From NCBI GenBank assembly GCA_947631465.1, contig CANRLK010000013.1, positions 1-41,227 of the forward strand: a DNA stretch of 41,227 nucleotides. The letters are read 5' to 3'. The notes beneath the pieces were generated by a model. That model made no database searches and was not told where the DNA came from. It saw only the letters and a program-made list of their open reading frames with translations. A program made the position numbers and the translations under genes. Positions 34,690-41,227 of this stretch are shown here, one piece after another (position 1 is the stretch's first letter; each line of letters begins with the position of its first letter). Source of the stretch: an uncultured Clostridia bacterium. GTDB lineage: Bacteria; Bacillota; Clostridia; Christensenellales; Borkfalkiaceae.

Positions 34690-36032
34690 GTCTTGTCGAA
34701 AACTTCCTCGGCGTTTGTTGTCTTTTTTCGCGAAAAGAAGCAAAGGAGCGCGGCGTTTGCGCAAAACACGAACAGTTCGGTCAGGGCGAGGGCGAAGAAG
34801 ATCGCCTGCCCGCCGAACAGGACGGGAAGCACGAACGCCAAGAGCCCGCTCAAAAGCATGCCGCGGACGAGTGCCATGATCCACGCGCTCGTCGCATGGA
34901 GCACAGCTTGAAAATAATAGAGCAAAAAGACGTTGCACGGCATGAGCGGAAACGCAAGCGCGAACTTTCGCAAAATGGTCGGGGCGAGCAGGTCGGTTTC
35001 GGGGCTCGTTTTCATGAATACGCGGATGATCGCGCGCGGAAAACATTCCGAAAGCGCGCAGGAGATCACGCCGAGCACGAGCGAGACGGCAAGGCTCATC
35101 AAAAAGACCTTTCTCACGCGCAGCGCATTCCCCGCGCCGAAGTTCTCGGAGACAATGGGCTGCGACGCCTGCCCGATGCCGTAGGCAAGCGATTGGATGA
35201 GAATGAAGAGATTGATGGACGCGCCGAAGATCGCAAGCGCGTTCGTGCCGAGAAACCGTTGGATCTGCTTGTTGAAGAGCACGCATAAAACGCCCACCGA
35301 AAAGTCGGCGAGAAAGGGCGAAAGCCCCGAGATCACGATTTTTGCAGACGCTCGGAAAACCCCCTTTTCGAGCCGAAGGGCGATCTTTTTCCGCTTGGAA
35401 AAGAAATGCAGGCACAACACGATGAGGGCGAGCGATTGCCCGAGCACGGTCGCGATCGCCGCGCCGCGCATGCCGAGATCAAAGACAAAGACGAACAGAT
35501 AGTCCCCCACGATATTGACGACCCCGCCCGTCAGCACGGCCGCCGTCGCAAGCACGGGGTTGCCGTCGCTCCGAACGAAACAGGAGAGAAACTGCCCCAC
35601 CGTGAACACGGGAAGGGCATATTTCAAGATCGCAAAATACCGCTCCGCAAGTTGAAGCGTCTCCCCCTCTCCGCCGAAAAATTTCAAGAGCGGACCTGAA
35701 AAGAAAAAGAGCAGTAAAAAGACGAGAAAGGAGACAGCGAGGCAGCAAATAAGCGACACGGTGAAGAAGAAATTTCCGCGGCGCAAATCGCCTCTGCCGC
35801 GCTCGACGCTCATGAGAATGGAGCCGCCCATGCCGAAAAGCAGCCCGAGGCTGAAAATGATCGTATACATCGGCATGACGACGGCAAGCGCCGCCGCGCC
35901 GACCTCGCCCTCGTATTGCCCCACCATGACCGAATCGACGAGCGAATACACGGACGCAATGATCGCGCCGCCGAGTGCGGAAAACAAAAATTTCGGATAA
36001 ATCTTTTTGAGACTGTCTTTCAAAAGATCCAT
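34686..36032 (-). CDS. MATE-family efflux transporter
   Basis: A 448-aa multidrug/toxin exporter of the MATE family (MepA/DinF type), with about 12 helices and the usual inverted repeat. The motif in the first half includes VDSVMVGQYEGEVGAAALAVVMP (residues ~31-53), and GIGQASQPIVSENFGAG marks the second half. ATG 36032 is preceded by AAAGGG. It is expressed behind a transcription-attenuating leader with the layout of a guanidine-IV riboswitch, which suggests export of guanidinium or related compounds. No other gene shares the leader. Confidence 0.93.
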   Translation of the reverse strand: MDLLKDSLKKIYPKFLFSALGGAIIASVYSLVDSVMVGQYEGEVGAAALAVVMPMYTIIFSLGLLFGMGGSILMSVERGRGDLRRGNFFFTVSLICCLAVSFLVFLLLFFFSGPLLKFFGGEGETLQLAERYFAILKYALPVFTVGQFLSCFVRSDGNPVLATAAVLTGGVVNIVGDYLFVFVFDLGMRGAAIATVLGQSLALIVLCLHFFSKRKKIALRLEKGVFRASAKIVISGLSPFLADFSVGVLCVLFNKQIQRFLGTNALAIFGASINLFILIQSLAYGIGQASQPIVSENFGAGNALRVRKVFLMSLAVSLVLGVISCALSECFPRAIIRVFMKTSPETDLLAPTILRKFALAFPLMPCNVFLLYYFQAVLHATSAWIMALVRGMLLSGLLAFVLPVLFGGQAIFFALALTELFVFCANAALLCFFSRKKTTNAEEVFDKT

Positions 36033-36071
36033 TTTTTCACCCTTTCTGCGACTTGTTCAAAGGACGAACAT

Positions 36072-36157
36072 AAAAAAAGGACCGAAACAAAACCGCGGGC
36101 GCACCCCCGCCATCTTGTCCAGTCTTTGCCGTAGCGACGGCATACCCTCCGATGAAC
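36072..36157 (-). promoter_or_regulatory. Candidate guanidine-IV (mepA) riboswitch upstream of the MATE gene
   Basis: The 125-nt leader read on the minus strand starts near 36157 and contains a perfect hairpin TGCCGT/ACGGCA (36127-36142), then the stretch GACTGGACAAGATGG (36110-36124). The GGAC in that stretch (36117-36120) can instead pair with GTCC (36079-36082) to close a terminator with an inner GCGGG/CCCGC stem, followed by seven T (36072-36078). Aptamer and terminator are mutually exclusive, the layout of an ON switch. Guanidine-IV RNAs are known upstream of clostridial MATE genes. I recognise the arrangement but could not align it to the family model. Confidence 0.7.
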
Positions 36158-36163
36158 AAACCG

Positions 36164-36192
36164 ATTGTAACAAAGATCTTATCTTTTGTCAA
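36164..36192 (-). promoter_or_regulatory. Promoter of the MATE riboswitch transcript
   Basis: On the minus strand TTGACA (36187-36192), 17 bp and TACAAT (36164-36169), with a TG extended element. Start near 36157. Confidence 0.85.
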
Positions 36193-36257
36193 TCACATTT
36201 CATGATAAAATCCAAACGAAAAAGCGAACTTTTTCCTAAAAAATATCCTCAAAACCA

Positions 36258-36280
36258 AGTACTATGTCAGACATAGTACT
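36258..36280. promoter_or_regulatory. Perfect 23-bp palindrome
   Basis: AGTACTATGTC (36258-36268), a single A and GACATAGTACT (36270-36280). It lies 66 bp upstream of the MATE -35 and outside the GH3 terminator, with another half-like ATAGTACTATG running off its right end. It lacks a T tract, so a protein-binding site is likelier than a terminator. Confidence 0.5.
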
Positions 36281-36293
36281 ATGCTAAACCCCG

Positions 36294-36324
36294 AAAAACG
36301 CAAGCTCGCCTTTCAATTTGCGTT
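36294..36324 (-). terminator. Terminator of the GH3 gene
   Basis: On the minus strand AACGCAA (36318-36324) pairs with TTGCGTT (36297-36303) across a 14-nt loop and is followed by more T (36294-36296). It begins 10 bp after the stop of the GH3 gene. Confidence 0.6.
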
Positions 36325-36333
36325 CCTTTTGCC

Positions 36334-38745
36334 CTATTTTTGCTTTTCGCGCTCGAATTTCATATACTTTTCCAAGCTGTGAGATTCAAGGACGAAGCCC
36401 AAGACTTCCATGGCATTTTTTTGGAGTTCGCCGAGGGTGATCCCCCCTTCTTTTCCGAGCGAGCGCAAAAGCGAGCCGCCGAAGCGCTTGAATACGACGT
36501 CGCCGCCGGGCATCAGGACATTGACCCCCGCGCGGACGCGATAGGCGTTGTTCTTGATCTTCGGAAACTCGGGGCTCTTTGCGTTTTTCATCCACCAATC
36601 GGTCATGACGCAGCCCGAAAAGCCCCACTCTTCGCGCAAAATCCCCCTCACGAGTTCGTAGTTATAATGCGTCCAAACCCCGTTGAGCTTGTTGTACGAG
36701 GTCATGAGGGTCTTGGGCTTCCCCTCTTTCACGCAGATCTCGAAGCCGCGAAGATAGATCTCTCTGAGCGCGCGTTCCGAGACGCGCGAATCGTTCTGCT
36801 TGCGGTCGTACTCTTGGTTGTTGCAGGCGAAGTGTTTGGGGCATGCCGCAACGCCCGTTTTTTGCAGTCCGCGCACCGCAGCCGCCGCCATCTTCCCCGA
36901 AAGGAAGGGATCTTCCGAAAAATATTCAAAGTTCCTGCCGCCGAGCGGGCTGCGCTGGATGTTCATCGCGGGCGCGAGCAGCACGTCCGCGCCGCGCTCT
37001 TTCATCTCCTCACCGACGGCTTCATAGACGTTTGAAAGGAGCTCTTTGTCGAAGGTGCAGGCAAGGAGCGTCGCGCACGGGATCAGGGACGCCGAAGTTT
37101 TGAGCCGAACGCCCGAAGGACCGTCTACGGCGGTAACGGGCGGCACGCCCTTTTCCCGAAGCGAGGGCAGTACTCCGCCGAGCACGCCCGCATTTCCCGC
37201 AGGTCCGAGCGCGCTATTCATCTTCAAATCCCCCCGCGAGAGCGCTGCCAGCTCCTTCAAATCGAGCTGGGACACGAAATCTTCGAGGGAGATCTTGCCG
37301 AGCTTGACGTCGGTCAGTTTGTATCCGAGACTGCCCGTAAACGGAAGCGCGGGCGGGAGCGACGAGAAGATCTCCTTTTTGAGGTCCTTGTCGGAAAATC
37401 TCGGAAGCTCGTTCCGCGGACCTTTCGTCTTGATGAGGAAAAACTCCTTGGGCGCGCATTGCGAAAAGCACTGCTCGACGATCTTCTCCTCTTCGAAGGA
37501 AAAACTCGCGATCTCTTTGGCGTCCCGCACATTGTTTCCGCAGTAGAGTTTATATTCGCCTTTGAGACGCACAAAGCACGACCTCGTCTCGTCATACGAA
37601 CAAAAATCGCGGTCGGAAAGCTGTATCGTCCCCTCTTCCTTTTGGAAGGAGGAAAGAAGTTCGGTCTTATGAAAGCCGATGAGTTCGCGCGCGGGGTTTC
37701 CCTTTCTTCCCTGCGGCTTTTCGACGTAGATCTGGACGACATCCTTCCCCGCCCGTGTTCCGACGTTCGTCACCGTAAAATGCACGGCGTTTTCGGCTTG
37801 ATTGAAACTCCCTTCGATCTCGAACGAGGTATAGCTCAAACCGAATCCGAACGGGAAACGGACGTTCTGCTTTGCAAAGGTCTCGAAATGGCGGTAGCCG
37901 ACATAGATGTCCTCGCAGTATTCGCTCGCCTTGGCGTTTCCGAAGTTCTTGGACGAGGGATAATGCCGATACTCCGTCGCAAGGGTCATTGAGAGCTTTC
38001 CGCACGGGTTCACGTTGCCCGCAAGCAGTCTTGCCGCGGCGTTGCCCATCTCCATGCCCCCTTGGAAGAGCACGAGGAGCGAAGAGATCTCAAATTCATC
38101 GAGAAAGCCAAGGTCGATCGGATTGGAGATGTTGAGAAGAACAATGGTCTTGGAAAAGCAGGACGAGACGTTTGAAAGAAGAGCCCGCTCATCGTCCGTC
38201 AGATAATAGCCGCCTTTTTTGAGGGGAAAATCCGCCTCTTCGCCCGCACAGCGTCCGATCACGACGACCGCCGTTCCCGCGCGGAGAGAGATCTCCTTGA
38301 TTTCTTCCTTGGTAAGCGGCATTTCGGGGAAACTGTTTGTCCAATTACCCCAATATCCGCGGTCTGCGGGATGTTCGAGACAGAATTTTTCGTATCGCGC
38401 TTTCAGTTGCTCGTCCAAGTCGATCATCGGGTTTTGGGAGAGCCCTTCGAGGATGCTCACGCGGTAGGGTTTGAGCACGTCCCCGCCCGAGCCGCAGCCC
38501 GCATAGGAGCAATCGATCTGCACTCTGCCGAAGAGCGCGACCTTGCCCGAGAGCGGGAGCGCGCCGTCGTTTTTGAGCAGCACCGCCCCCTCTTCCGCCG
38601 CCCGCCGCAAAAGCTCGGGAACGCCCATCGCGGGAAGCCGTCCCCCTGCCGTGTCCACCCGGTCGCTCTGCCTGAGACTGTTGCCCACGGTATTGACATA
38701 GATCTTTGTGACGAAATTCATCAGCTTTCGCTTCAAATCGCGCAT
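36334..38745 (-). CDS. Circularly permuted GH3-family glycosidase
   Basis: An 803-aa glycoside hydrolase of family 3, probably a beta-glucosidase or related exo-enzyme, with no signal peptide and so cytoplasmic. The usual domain order is swapped: the alpha/beta sandwich (EGAVLLKNDGALPL at 52-65) and fibronectin-III-like domain (to about 430) precede the TIM-barrel part. The barrel has VTAVDGPSGVRL, RSPLGGRNFEYFSEDP, CPKHFACNNQE and the nucleophile D716 in VMTDWW. Such permuted GH3 enzymes are known from ruminococci and Butyrivibrio. GGAGG lies 7 nt before ATG 38745. Substrate specificity cannot be read from the motifs. Confidence 0.9.
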   Translation of the reverse strand: MRDLKRKLMNFVTKIYVNTVGNSLRQSDRVDTAGGRLPAMGVPELLRRAAEEGAVLLKNDGALPLSGKVALFGRVQIDCSYAGCGSGGDVLKPYRVSILEGLSQNPMIDLDEQLKARYEKFCLEHPADRGYWGNWTNSFPEMPLTKEEIKEISLRAGTAVVVIGRCAGEEADFPLKKGGYYLTDDERALLSNVSSCFSKTIVLLNISNPIDLGFLDEFEISSLLVLFQGGMEMGNAAARLLAGNVNPCGKLSMTLATEYRHYPSSKNFGNAKASEYCEDIYVGYRHFETFAKQNVRFPFGFGLSYTSFEIEGSFNQAENAVHFTVTNVGTRAGKDVVQIYVEKPQGRKGNPARELIGFHKTELLSSFQKEEGTIQLSDRDFCSYDETRSCFVRLKGEYKLYCGNNVRDAKEIASFSFEEEKIVEQCFSQCAPKEFFLIKTKGPRNELPRFSDKDLKKEIFSSLPPALPFTGSLGYKLTDVKLGKISLEDFVSQLDLKELAALSRGDLKMNSALGPAGNAGVLGGVLPSLREKGVPPVTAVDGPSGVRLKTSASLIPCATLLACTFDKELLSNVYEAVGEEMKERGADVLLAPAMNIQRSPLGGRNFEYFSEDPFLSGKMAAAAVRGLQKTGVAACPKHFACNNQEYDRKQNDSRVSERALREIYLRGFEICVKEGKPKTLMTSYNKLNGVWTHYNYELVRGILREEWGFSGCVMTDWWMKNAKSPEFPKIKNNAYRVRAGVNVLMPGGDVVFKRFGGSLLRSLGKEGGITLGELQKNAMEVLGFVLESHSLEKYMKFEREKQK

Positions 38746-38781
38746 GTTTTCGCCTCCGACTCATTCCTTGAAACCTTATCC

Positions 38782-38810
38782 ATTTTAACATATTTGAAGC
38801 GGAATGTCAA
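38782..38810 (-). promoter_or_regulatory. Promoter of the GH3 gene
   Basis: On the minus strand TTGACA (38805-38810), 17 bp and TAAAAT (38782-38787) with TG extended element. Start near 38775. Its -35 is 12 bp from the -35 of the divergent aminopeptidase promoter. Confidence 0.8.
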
Positions 38811-38822
38811 TGCCCGATTCAC

Positions 38823-38851
38823 TTGATTTTCTCCCGGAAAAGGATTATAAT
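38823..38851 (+). promoter_or_regulatory. Promoter of the M18 aminopeptidase gene
   Basis: TTGATT (38823-38828), 17 bp and TATAAT (38846-38851). Start near 38858, giving an ~18-nt leader with a weak AAGGCTGG ribosome site. Confidence 0.75.
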
Positions 38852-38875
38852 GAAGAAAAAAAGGCTGGTCCTGTC

Positions 38876-40126
38876 ATGAAAAATTTATCTAATTATCTCG
38901 AAACCTCATACACCGCCTTTCAAGCGGTGGAAAACGCGAAGAAACTGCTCGAAGAGCACGGCTTTGAAGAACTCTTCGAAAACGCTTCCTTCTCCTTGAA
39001 GGCGGGCGGAAAGTACTTTGTCATCCGCGGCGGGAGCGCGATCATCGCCTTTACCGTGGGTGCAGGCTCAAAGTGCAAGATCGTCGCAAGCCACACCGAT
39101 TCGCCCTGTCTCAAACTCAAAGAAAACCCCGTGATGTCCGCTTCGAAGTTCCAAAAGCTCAACGTCGAACCGTACGGCGGCGGGATCTGGTACTCCTTCT
39201 TCGACCGTCCGTTGAAGCTCGCGGGACGGCTCATCAAGGAGGAAGCGGGCAAACTCGTCGCCCAAAATTTTGTCAGCGATTTTTGCGTGACCATTCCCTC
39301 GCTCGCCGTGCACATGCAGCGCGACGTCAACGACAAATTCGCGCCAAACCCGCAGGTCGATCTTCTGCCCCTGCTCGGTATGGACGAGATCGAGTTTTCA
39401 AAGCGTTTGGGCGAGCCCATCGCCTACGATCTCTTTGCCGCGAGCGCCGAAAAGCCGTTTGAAAGCGGCGCGAACGGGGAATTTCTCTCCTCGCCCCGCA
39501 TCGACAACCTTTCGAGCGTCTATTCCTCCCTTGTCGCCCTCGCGACGGAAGAGGTGCAAAGCGGCATCTGCATGGCGGCGTGTCTCGACAGCGAAGAGGT
39601 CGGAAGCCGTACCCTTCAAGGCGCGGGAAGCGACTTTTTGAGATCGACTTTGCTCAAAATTTTCTCCGCGCGCGGGCTTTCGGAATGCGAGATGCTCTCC
39701 ATGCTTCGCTCCTCGCTTCTGATCTCGCTCGACAACGCGCATTCGCTCCATCCCAACCATCCCGAAAAGTGTGACCCGACCAATACGCCCACGCTCGGCG
39801 GCGGGATCGTGATCAAGGGACATGCGGGCGGCGCATACACGACGGACGCGCTCACTTCTGCGATCGTCAAGAAGATCTTCGACAGGGCAAACGTGCGCTA
39901 TCAATGCTTTTTCAACCGCTCGGACATGCGGAGCGGCAGCACTCTCGGCGCGATCTCCCTTTCCGAGATCGGCATTCCGTCGGTCGATCTCGGGCTCGCC
40001 CAGCTCGCCATGCACTCCGCCGTCGAGACAATGGCAAAGAGCGATTTCGAAGAACTCCTCAAAGGGCTTAACGCCTTTTATCGAAGCGAGATCGAAATTT
40101 CGGGCAATTGCGTCGAAATAAAATAA
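38876..40126 (+). CDS. M18-family aminopeptidase
   Basis: A 416-aa cytosolic zinc aminopeptidase of family M18 (aspartyl aminopeptidase/ApeB-like), removing N-terminal, often acidic, residues. Metal and catalytic residues sit in HTDSPCLKLK (82-91), DNLSSVYSSLVAL, DSEEVGSRTLQGAGSDFL, DNAHSLHPNHPEKCD and the C-terminal LAMHSAVETM; all are present. ATG 38876 fits the promoter; the earlier in-frame ATG 38804 lies upstream of the -35. It is a single-gene unit back to back with the GH3 gene, so the two may respond jointly, but no shared operator was seen. Confidence 0.95.
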   Translation: MKNLSNYLETSYTAFQAVENAKKLLEEHGFEELFENASFSLKAGGKYFVIRGGSAIIAFTVGAGSKCKIVASHTDSPCLKLKENPVMSASKFQKLNVEPYGGGIWYSFFDRPLKLAGRLIKEEAGKLVAQNFVSDFCVTIPSLAVHMQRDVNDKFAPNPQVDLLPLLGMDEIEFSKRLGEPIAYDLFAASAEKPFESGANGEFLSSPRIDNLSSVYSSLVALATEEVQSGICMAACLDSEEVGSRTLQGAGSDFLRSTLLKIFSARGLSECEMLSMLRSSLLISLDNAHSLHPNHPEKCDPTNTPTLGGGIVIKGHAGGAYTTDALTSAIVKKIFDRANVRYQCFFNRSDMRSGSTLGAISLSEIGIPSVDLGLAQLAMHSAVETMAKSDFEELLKGLNAFYRSEIEISGNCVEIK

Positions 40127-40141
40127 AAATATACCGTCGCA

Positions 40142-40663
40142 TTATTTCTCAAAGTAGATCGCGTCGATGATCGTATGCGCGAGATCGTCCAAGCTCCCCT
40201 CGCAGTCGTGTTCGAGCCAGAGCATGGAGATGTTGAATACCATGCCCGCATAGAGATAGGGCGCGTATCGGTCGTCTTTTTCGTACACTTGCCGAAAGGT
40301 TTCTGAAAAACTTCGGTTGAGAAAATCGAGATAGAGATATTCCAAGTGCGCCCGCTTGATGAGTTTGAAGCATTCCTTATTCTTGCGGAATTTTTCGAAC
40401 AAGTTACGGACGAGCCTAAGATGATCTTCTCTGCAACGCGGGATGTATCGCTGCTCAAAGACAAATTCCTTTGTATTGCGCGAAAAATAGTACTCGATCA
40501 CGTCCTCTTTGCGCTTGAAATAGCGGTAAAAGGTCGCCCTTCCCACCCCCGCTTTCCGTGCAATGTCCGTGACGGCGATCTTTTCGTACTCATATTCGTT
40601 CATGAGTTTGAAAAGCGCCTCGACAATATAGTGCTTTGTGTACTCCTCGGGCAAAAATTCCAC
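40142..40663 (-). CDS. TetR/AcrR-family transcriptional regulator
   Basis: A 173-aa repressor-type regulator. The N-terminal helix-turn-helix spans IVEALFKLMNEYEYEKIAVTDIARKAGVGRATFYRYFKRKEDVIEYYF in the 12-60 range, with typical TDIA..AGVGRATFYRYF residues. The C-terminal ligand domain is unassigned. GTG 40663 is preferred over ATG 40702 or 40690 because AAGGGG lies 7 nt upstream and the extra residues are not part of the fold. It is divergent from the small membrane gene, with a palindrome between them, so that gene is its likely target. Confidence 0.88.
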   Translation of the reverse strand: MEFLPEEYTKHYIVEALFKLMNEYEYEKIAVTDIARKAGVGRATFYRYFKRKEDVIEYYFSRNTKEFVFEQRYIPRCREDHLRLVRNLFEKFRKNKECFKLIKRAHLEYLYLDFLNRSFSETFRQVYEKDDRYAPYLYAGMVFNISMLWLEHDCEGSLDDLAHTIIDAIYFEK

Positions 40664-40706
40664 GATACAACCCCTTAGGCTTTGTCTCATTTCAACGGAC
40701 AATTTT

Positions 40707-40728
40707 CGGGGATTTGTCTGATCCCCCG
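40707..40728. promoter_or_regulatory. Inverted repeat, possible TetR operator
   Basis: CGGGGAT (40707-40713) and ATCCCC (40721-40726), separated by 7 bp, lie between the divergent TetR gene and the small membrane gene. The downstream TTTTATT also gives it a terminator-like form on the + strand, so both readings are open. Confidence 0.4.
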
Positions 40729-40740
40729 TTTTATTGATCT

Positions 40741-41130
40741 ATGAGTATACGGGACGGAAAACAGAAACACAAGTCGGAGCTTACTCGGCTCGAACGGCAA
40801 GCCGAAGAGACACTTGCGACCCTTTCGCGGCTTCAAAGCTCCAAGACGGCGGGCGCAAATGTCTTTCCCTACCTTTTCGGCATTGCGGCGACCTTGCTTC
40901 TCGGCGGCGGGATGTGCCTCGTGATGCTCTATGACGTGATCGCGGCAATGACCGTCGGCATTCTGCTGGGCGTCCTTGGAATCGCCCTATGTAGCGTCAA
41001 CTACTTGATTTATCAAAAGATGGTCTCCAAAAAGACCGCGGAAGTGCTGCCCGTCATCGATCGGACCGAAGAAAAACTTGCGAATTTGCTCGAAAAAGGC
41101 AACGAACTGTTGCGCGCAGAGCTCATCTGA
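40741..41130 (+). CDS. Small membrane protein of unknown family
   Basis: A 129-aa protein with an N-terminal charged helix rich in Lys, Glu and Leu (residues 8-40), two hydrophobic segments (about 43-63 and 67-89: FPYLFGIAATLLLGGGMCLV; MTVGILLGVLGIALCSVNYL), and a C-terminal charged helix. This helix-TM-TM-helix topology has both ends on the same face. No family is recognised. ATG 40741 has no clear Shine-Dalgarno. It is divergent from the TetR gene and followed 22 bp later by another gene, so it probably starts an operon. Confidence 0.65.
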   Translation: MSIRDGKQKHKSELTRLERQAEETLATLSRLQSSKTAGANVFPYLFGIAATLLLGGGMCLVMLYDVIAAMTVGILLGVLGIALCSVNYLIYQKMVSKKTAEVLPVIDRTEEKLANLLEKGNELLRAELI

Positions 41131-41152
41131 AATTTGAAAAGGAAAAAAGCCC

Positions 41153-41227
41153 ATGAAATCTCTTGTCCGAAAATATCGCGCGCTCACGTTCGAGGAAAAG
41201 ATCGTCATCAAGACGATCATCGGGCTT
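41153..41227 (+). CDS. Start of a gene cut by the window edge
   Basis: ATG 41153 with AAAAGGA about 10 nt upstream opens a frame to the window end: 25 codons beginning MKSLVRKYRALTFEEK. It is 22 bp after the small membrane protein and probably in the same operon. The N-terminus is basic, then amphipathic; no family can be assigned from this fragment. Confidence 0.55.
   Translation, partial: MKSLVRKYRALTFEEKIVIKTIIGL

Overview
The window looks like chromosomal DNA of a strictly anaerobic, uncultured Firmicute of the Clostridia (gut-type) rather than a mobile element. The signs are a GlgC/GlgD glycogen operon, a FeoA-FeoA-FeoB set with the small Cys-rich Feo partner, an EFR1 flavodoxin/ferredoxin fusion, a monomeric [FeFe]-hydrogenase, the paired TIGR03916/TIGR03915 radical-SAM DNA-metabolism genes, a MATE gene behind a guanidine-IV-like riboswitch, and sigma-A promoters very close to TTGACA-17-TATAAT with extended -10 elements. 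No rRNA, tRNA, CRISPR array, transposase or phage gene was found. The genus cannot be named from this sequence.

Layout. 1-1190: gene-free, hairpin-rich DNA with two copies of a ~185-bp repeat, after what may be the last codons of a + strand gene. 1191-5334: iron/redox block, an EFR1 protein (-) divergent from feoA-feoA-feoB-Cys-rich protein (+). 5416-9317: four + strand single genes, an unknown membrane-anchored protein, a thioredoxin-reductase-like flavoprotein with a degenerate NADPH motif, a CNNM/CBS protein and a THUMP methyltransferase. 9411-12312: a fused ABC exporter and a 25-codon ORF with its own terminator. 12699-22783 (-): a six-gene glycogen operon in transcription order glgB, glgC, glgD, glgA, glgP, GH13. 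22968-30344 (-): murC, a cold-shock protein, htpG, a thioredoxin-fold lipoprotein and a two-component system. 30519-32487 (+): the radical SAM/DUF4130 pair. 32484-38745 (-): hydrogenase, APH-like kinase, MATE exporter and a permuted GH3 enzyme. 38876-41227: M18 aminopeptidase (+), TetR regulator (-), a small membrane protein (+) and the start of another gene.

How the genes work together. GlgC/GlgD make ADP-glucose, GlgA elongates and GlgB branches the glucan, and GlgP with the GH13 enzyme mobilise it, so storage and use are encoded in one operon. Feo supplies ferrous iron for the many Fe-S proteins (EFR1, radical SAM, hydrogenase). The flavoprotein reductase, EFR1 and the hydrogenase together suggest ferredoxin-centred redox metabolism.

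The most unusual signals are regulatory. Two genes (5951 and 30519) have a near-perfect promoter whose predicted start site is exactly the A of the ATG, implying leaderless mRNAs; a weaker case exists at 1970. The MATE gene has a full promoter-aptamer-terminator leader. feoA has a leader of two tandem hairpins with its Shine-Dalgarno at the foot of the second. The response-regulator promoter carries 11-bp phased repeats. No wholly new multi-gene system could be established; the best leads are the leaderless genes, the probable ferredoxin-dependent thioredoxin reductase, the structured leaders and the 1-kb repeat region.
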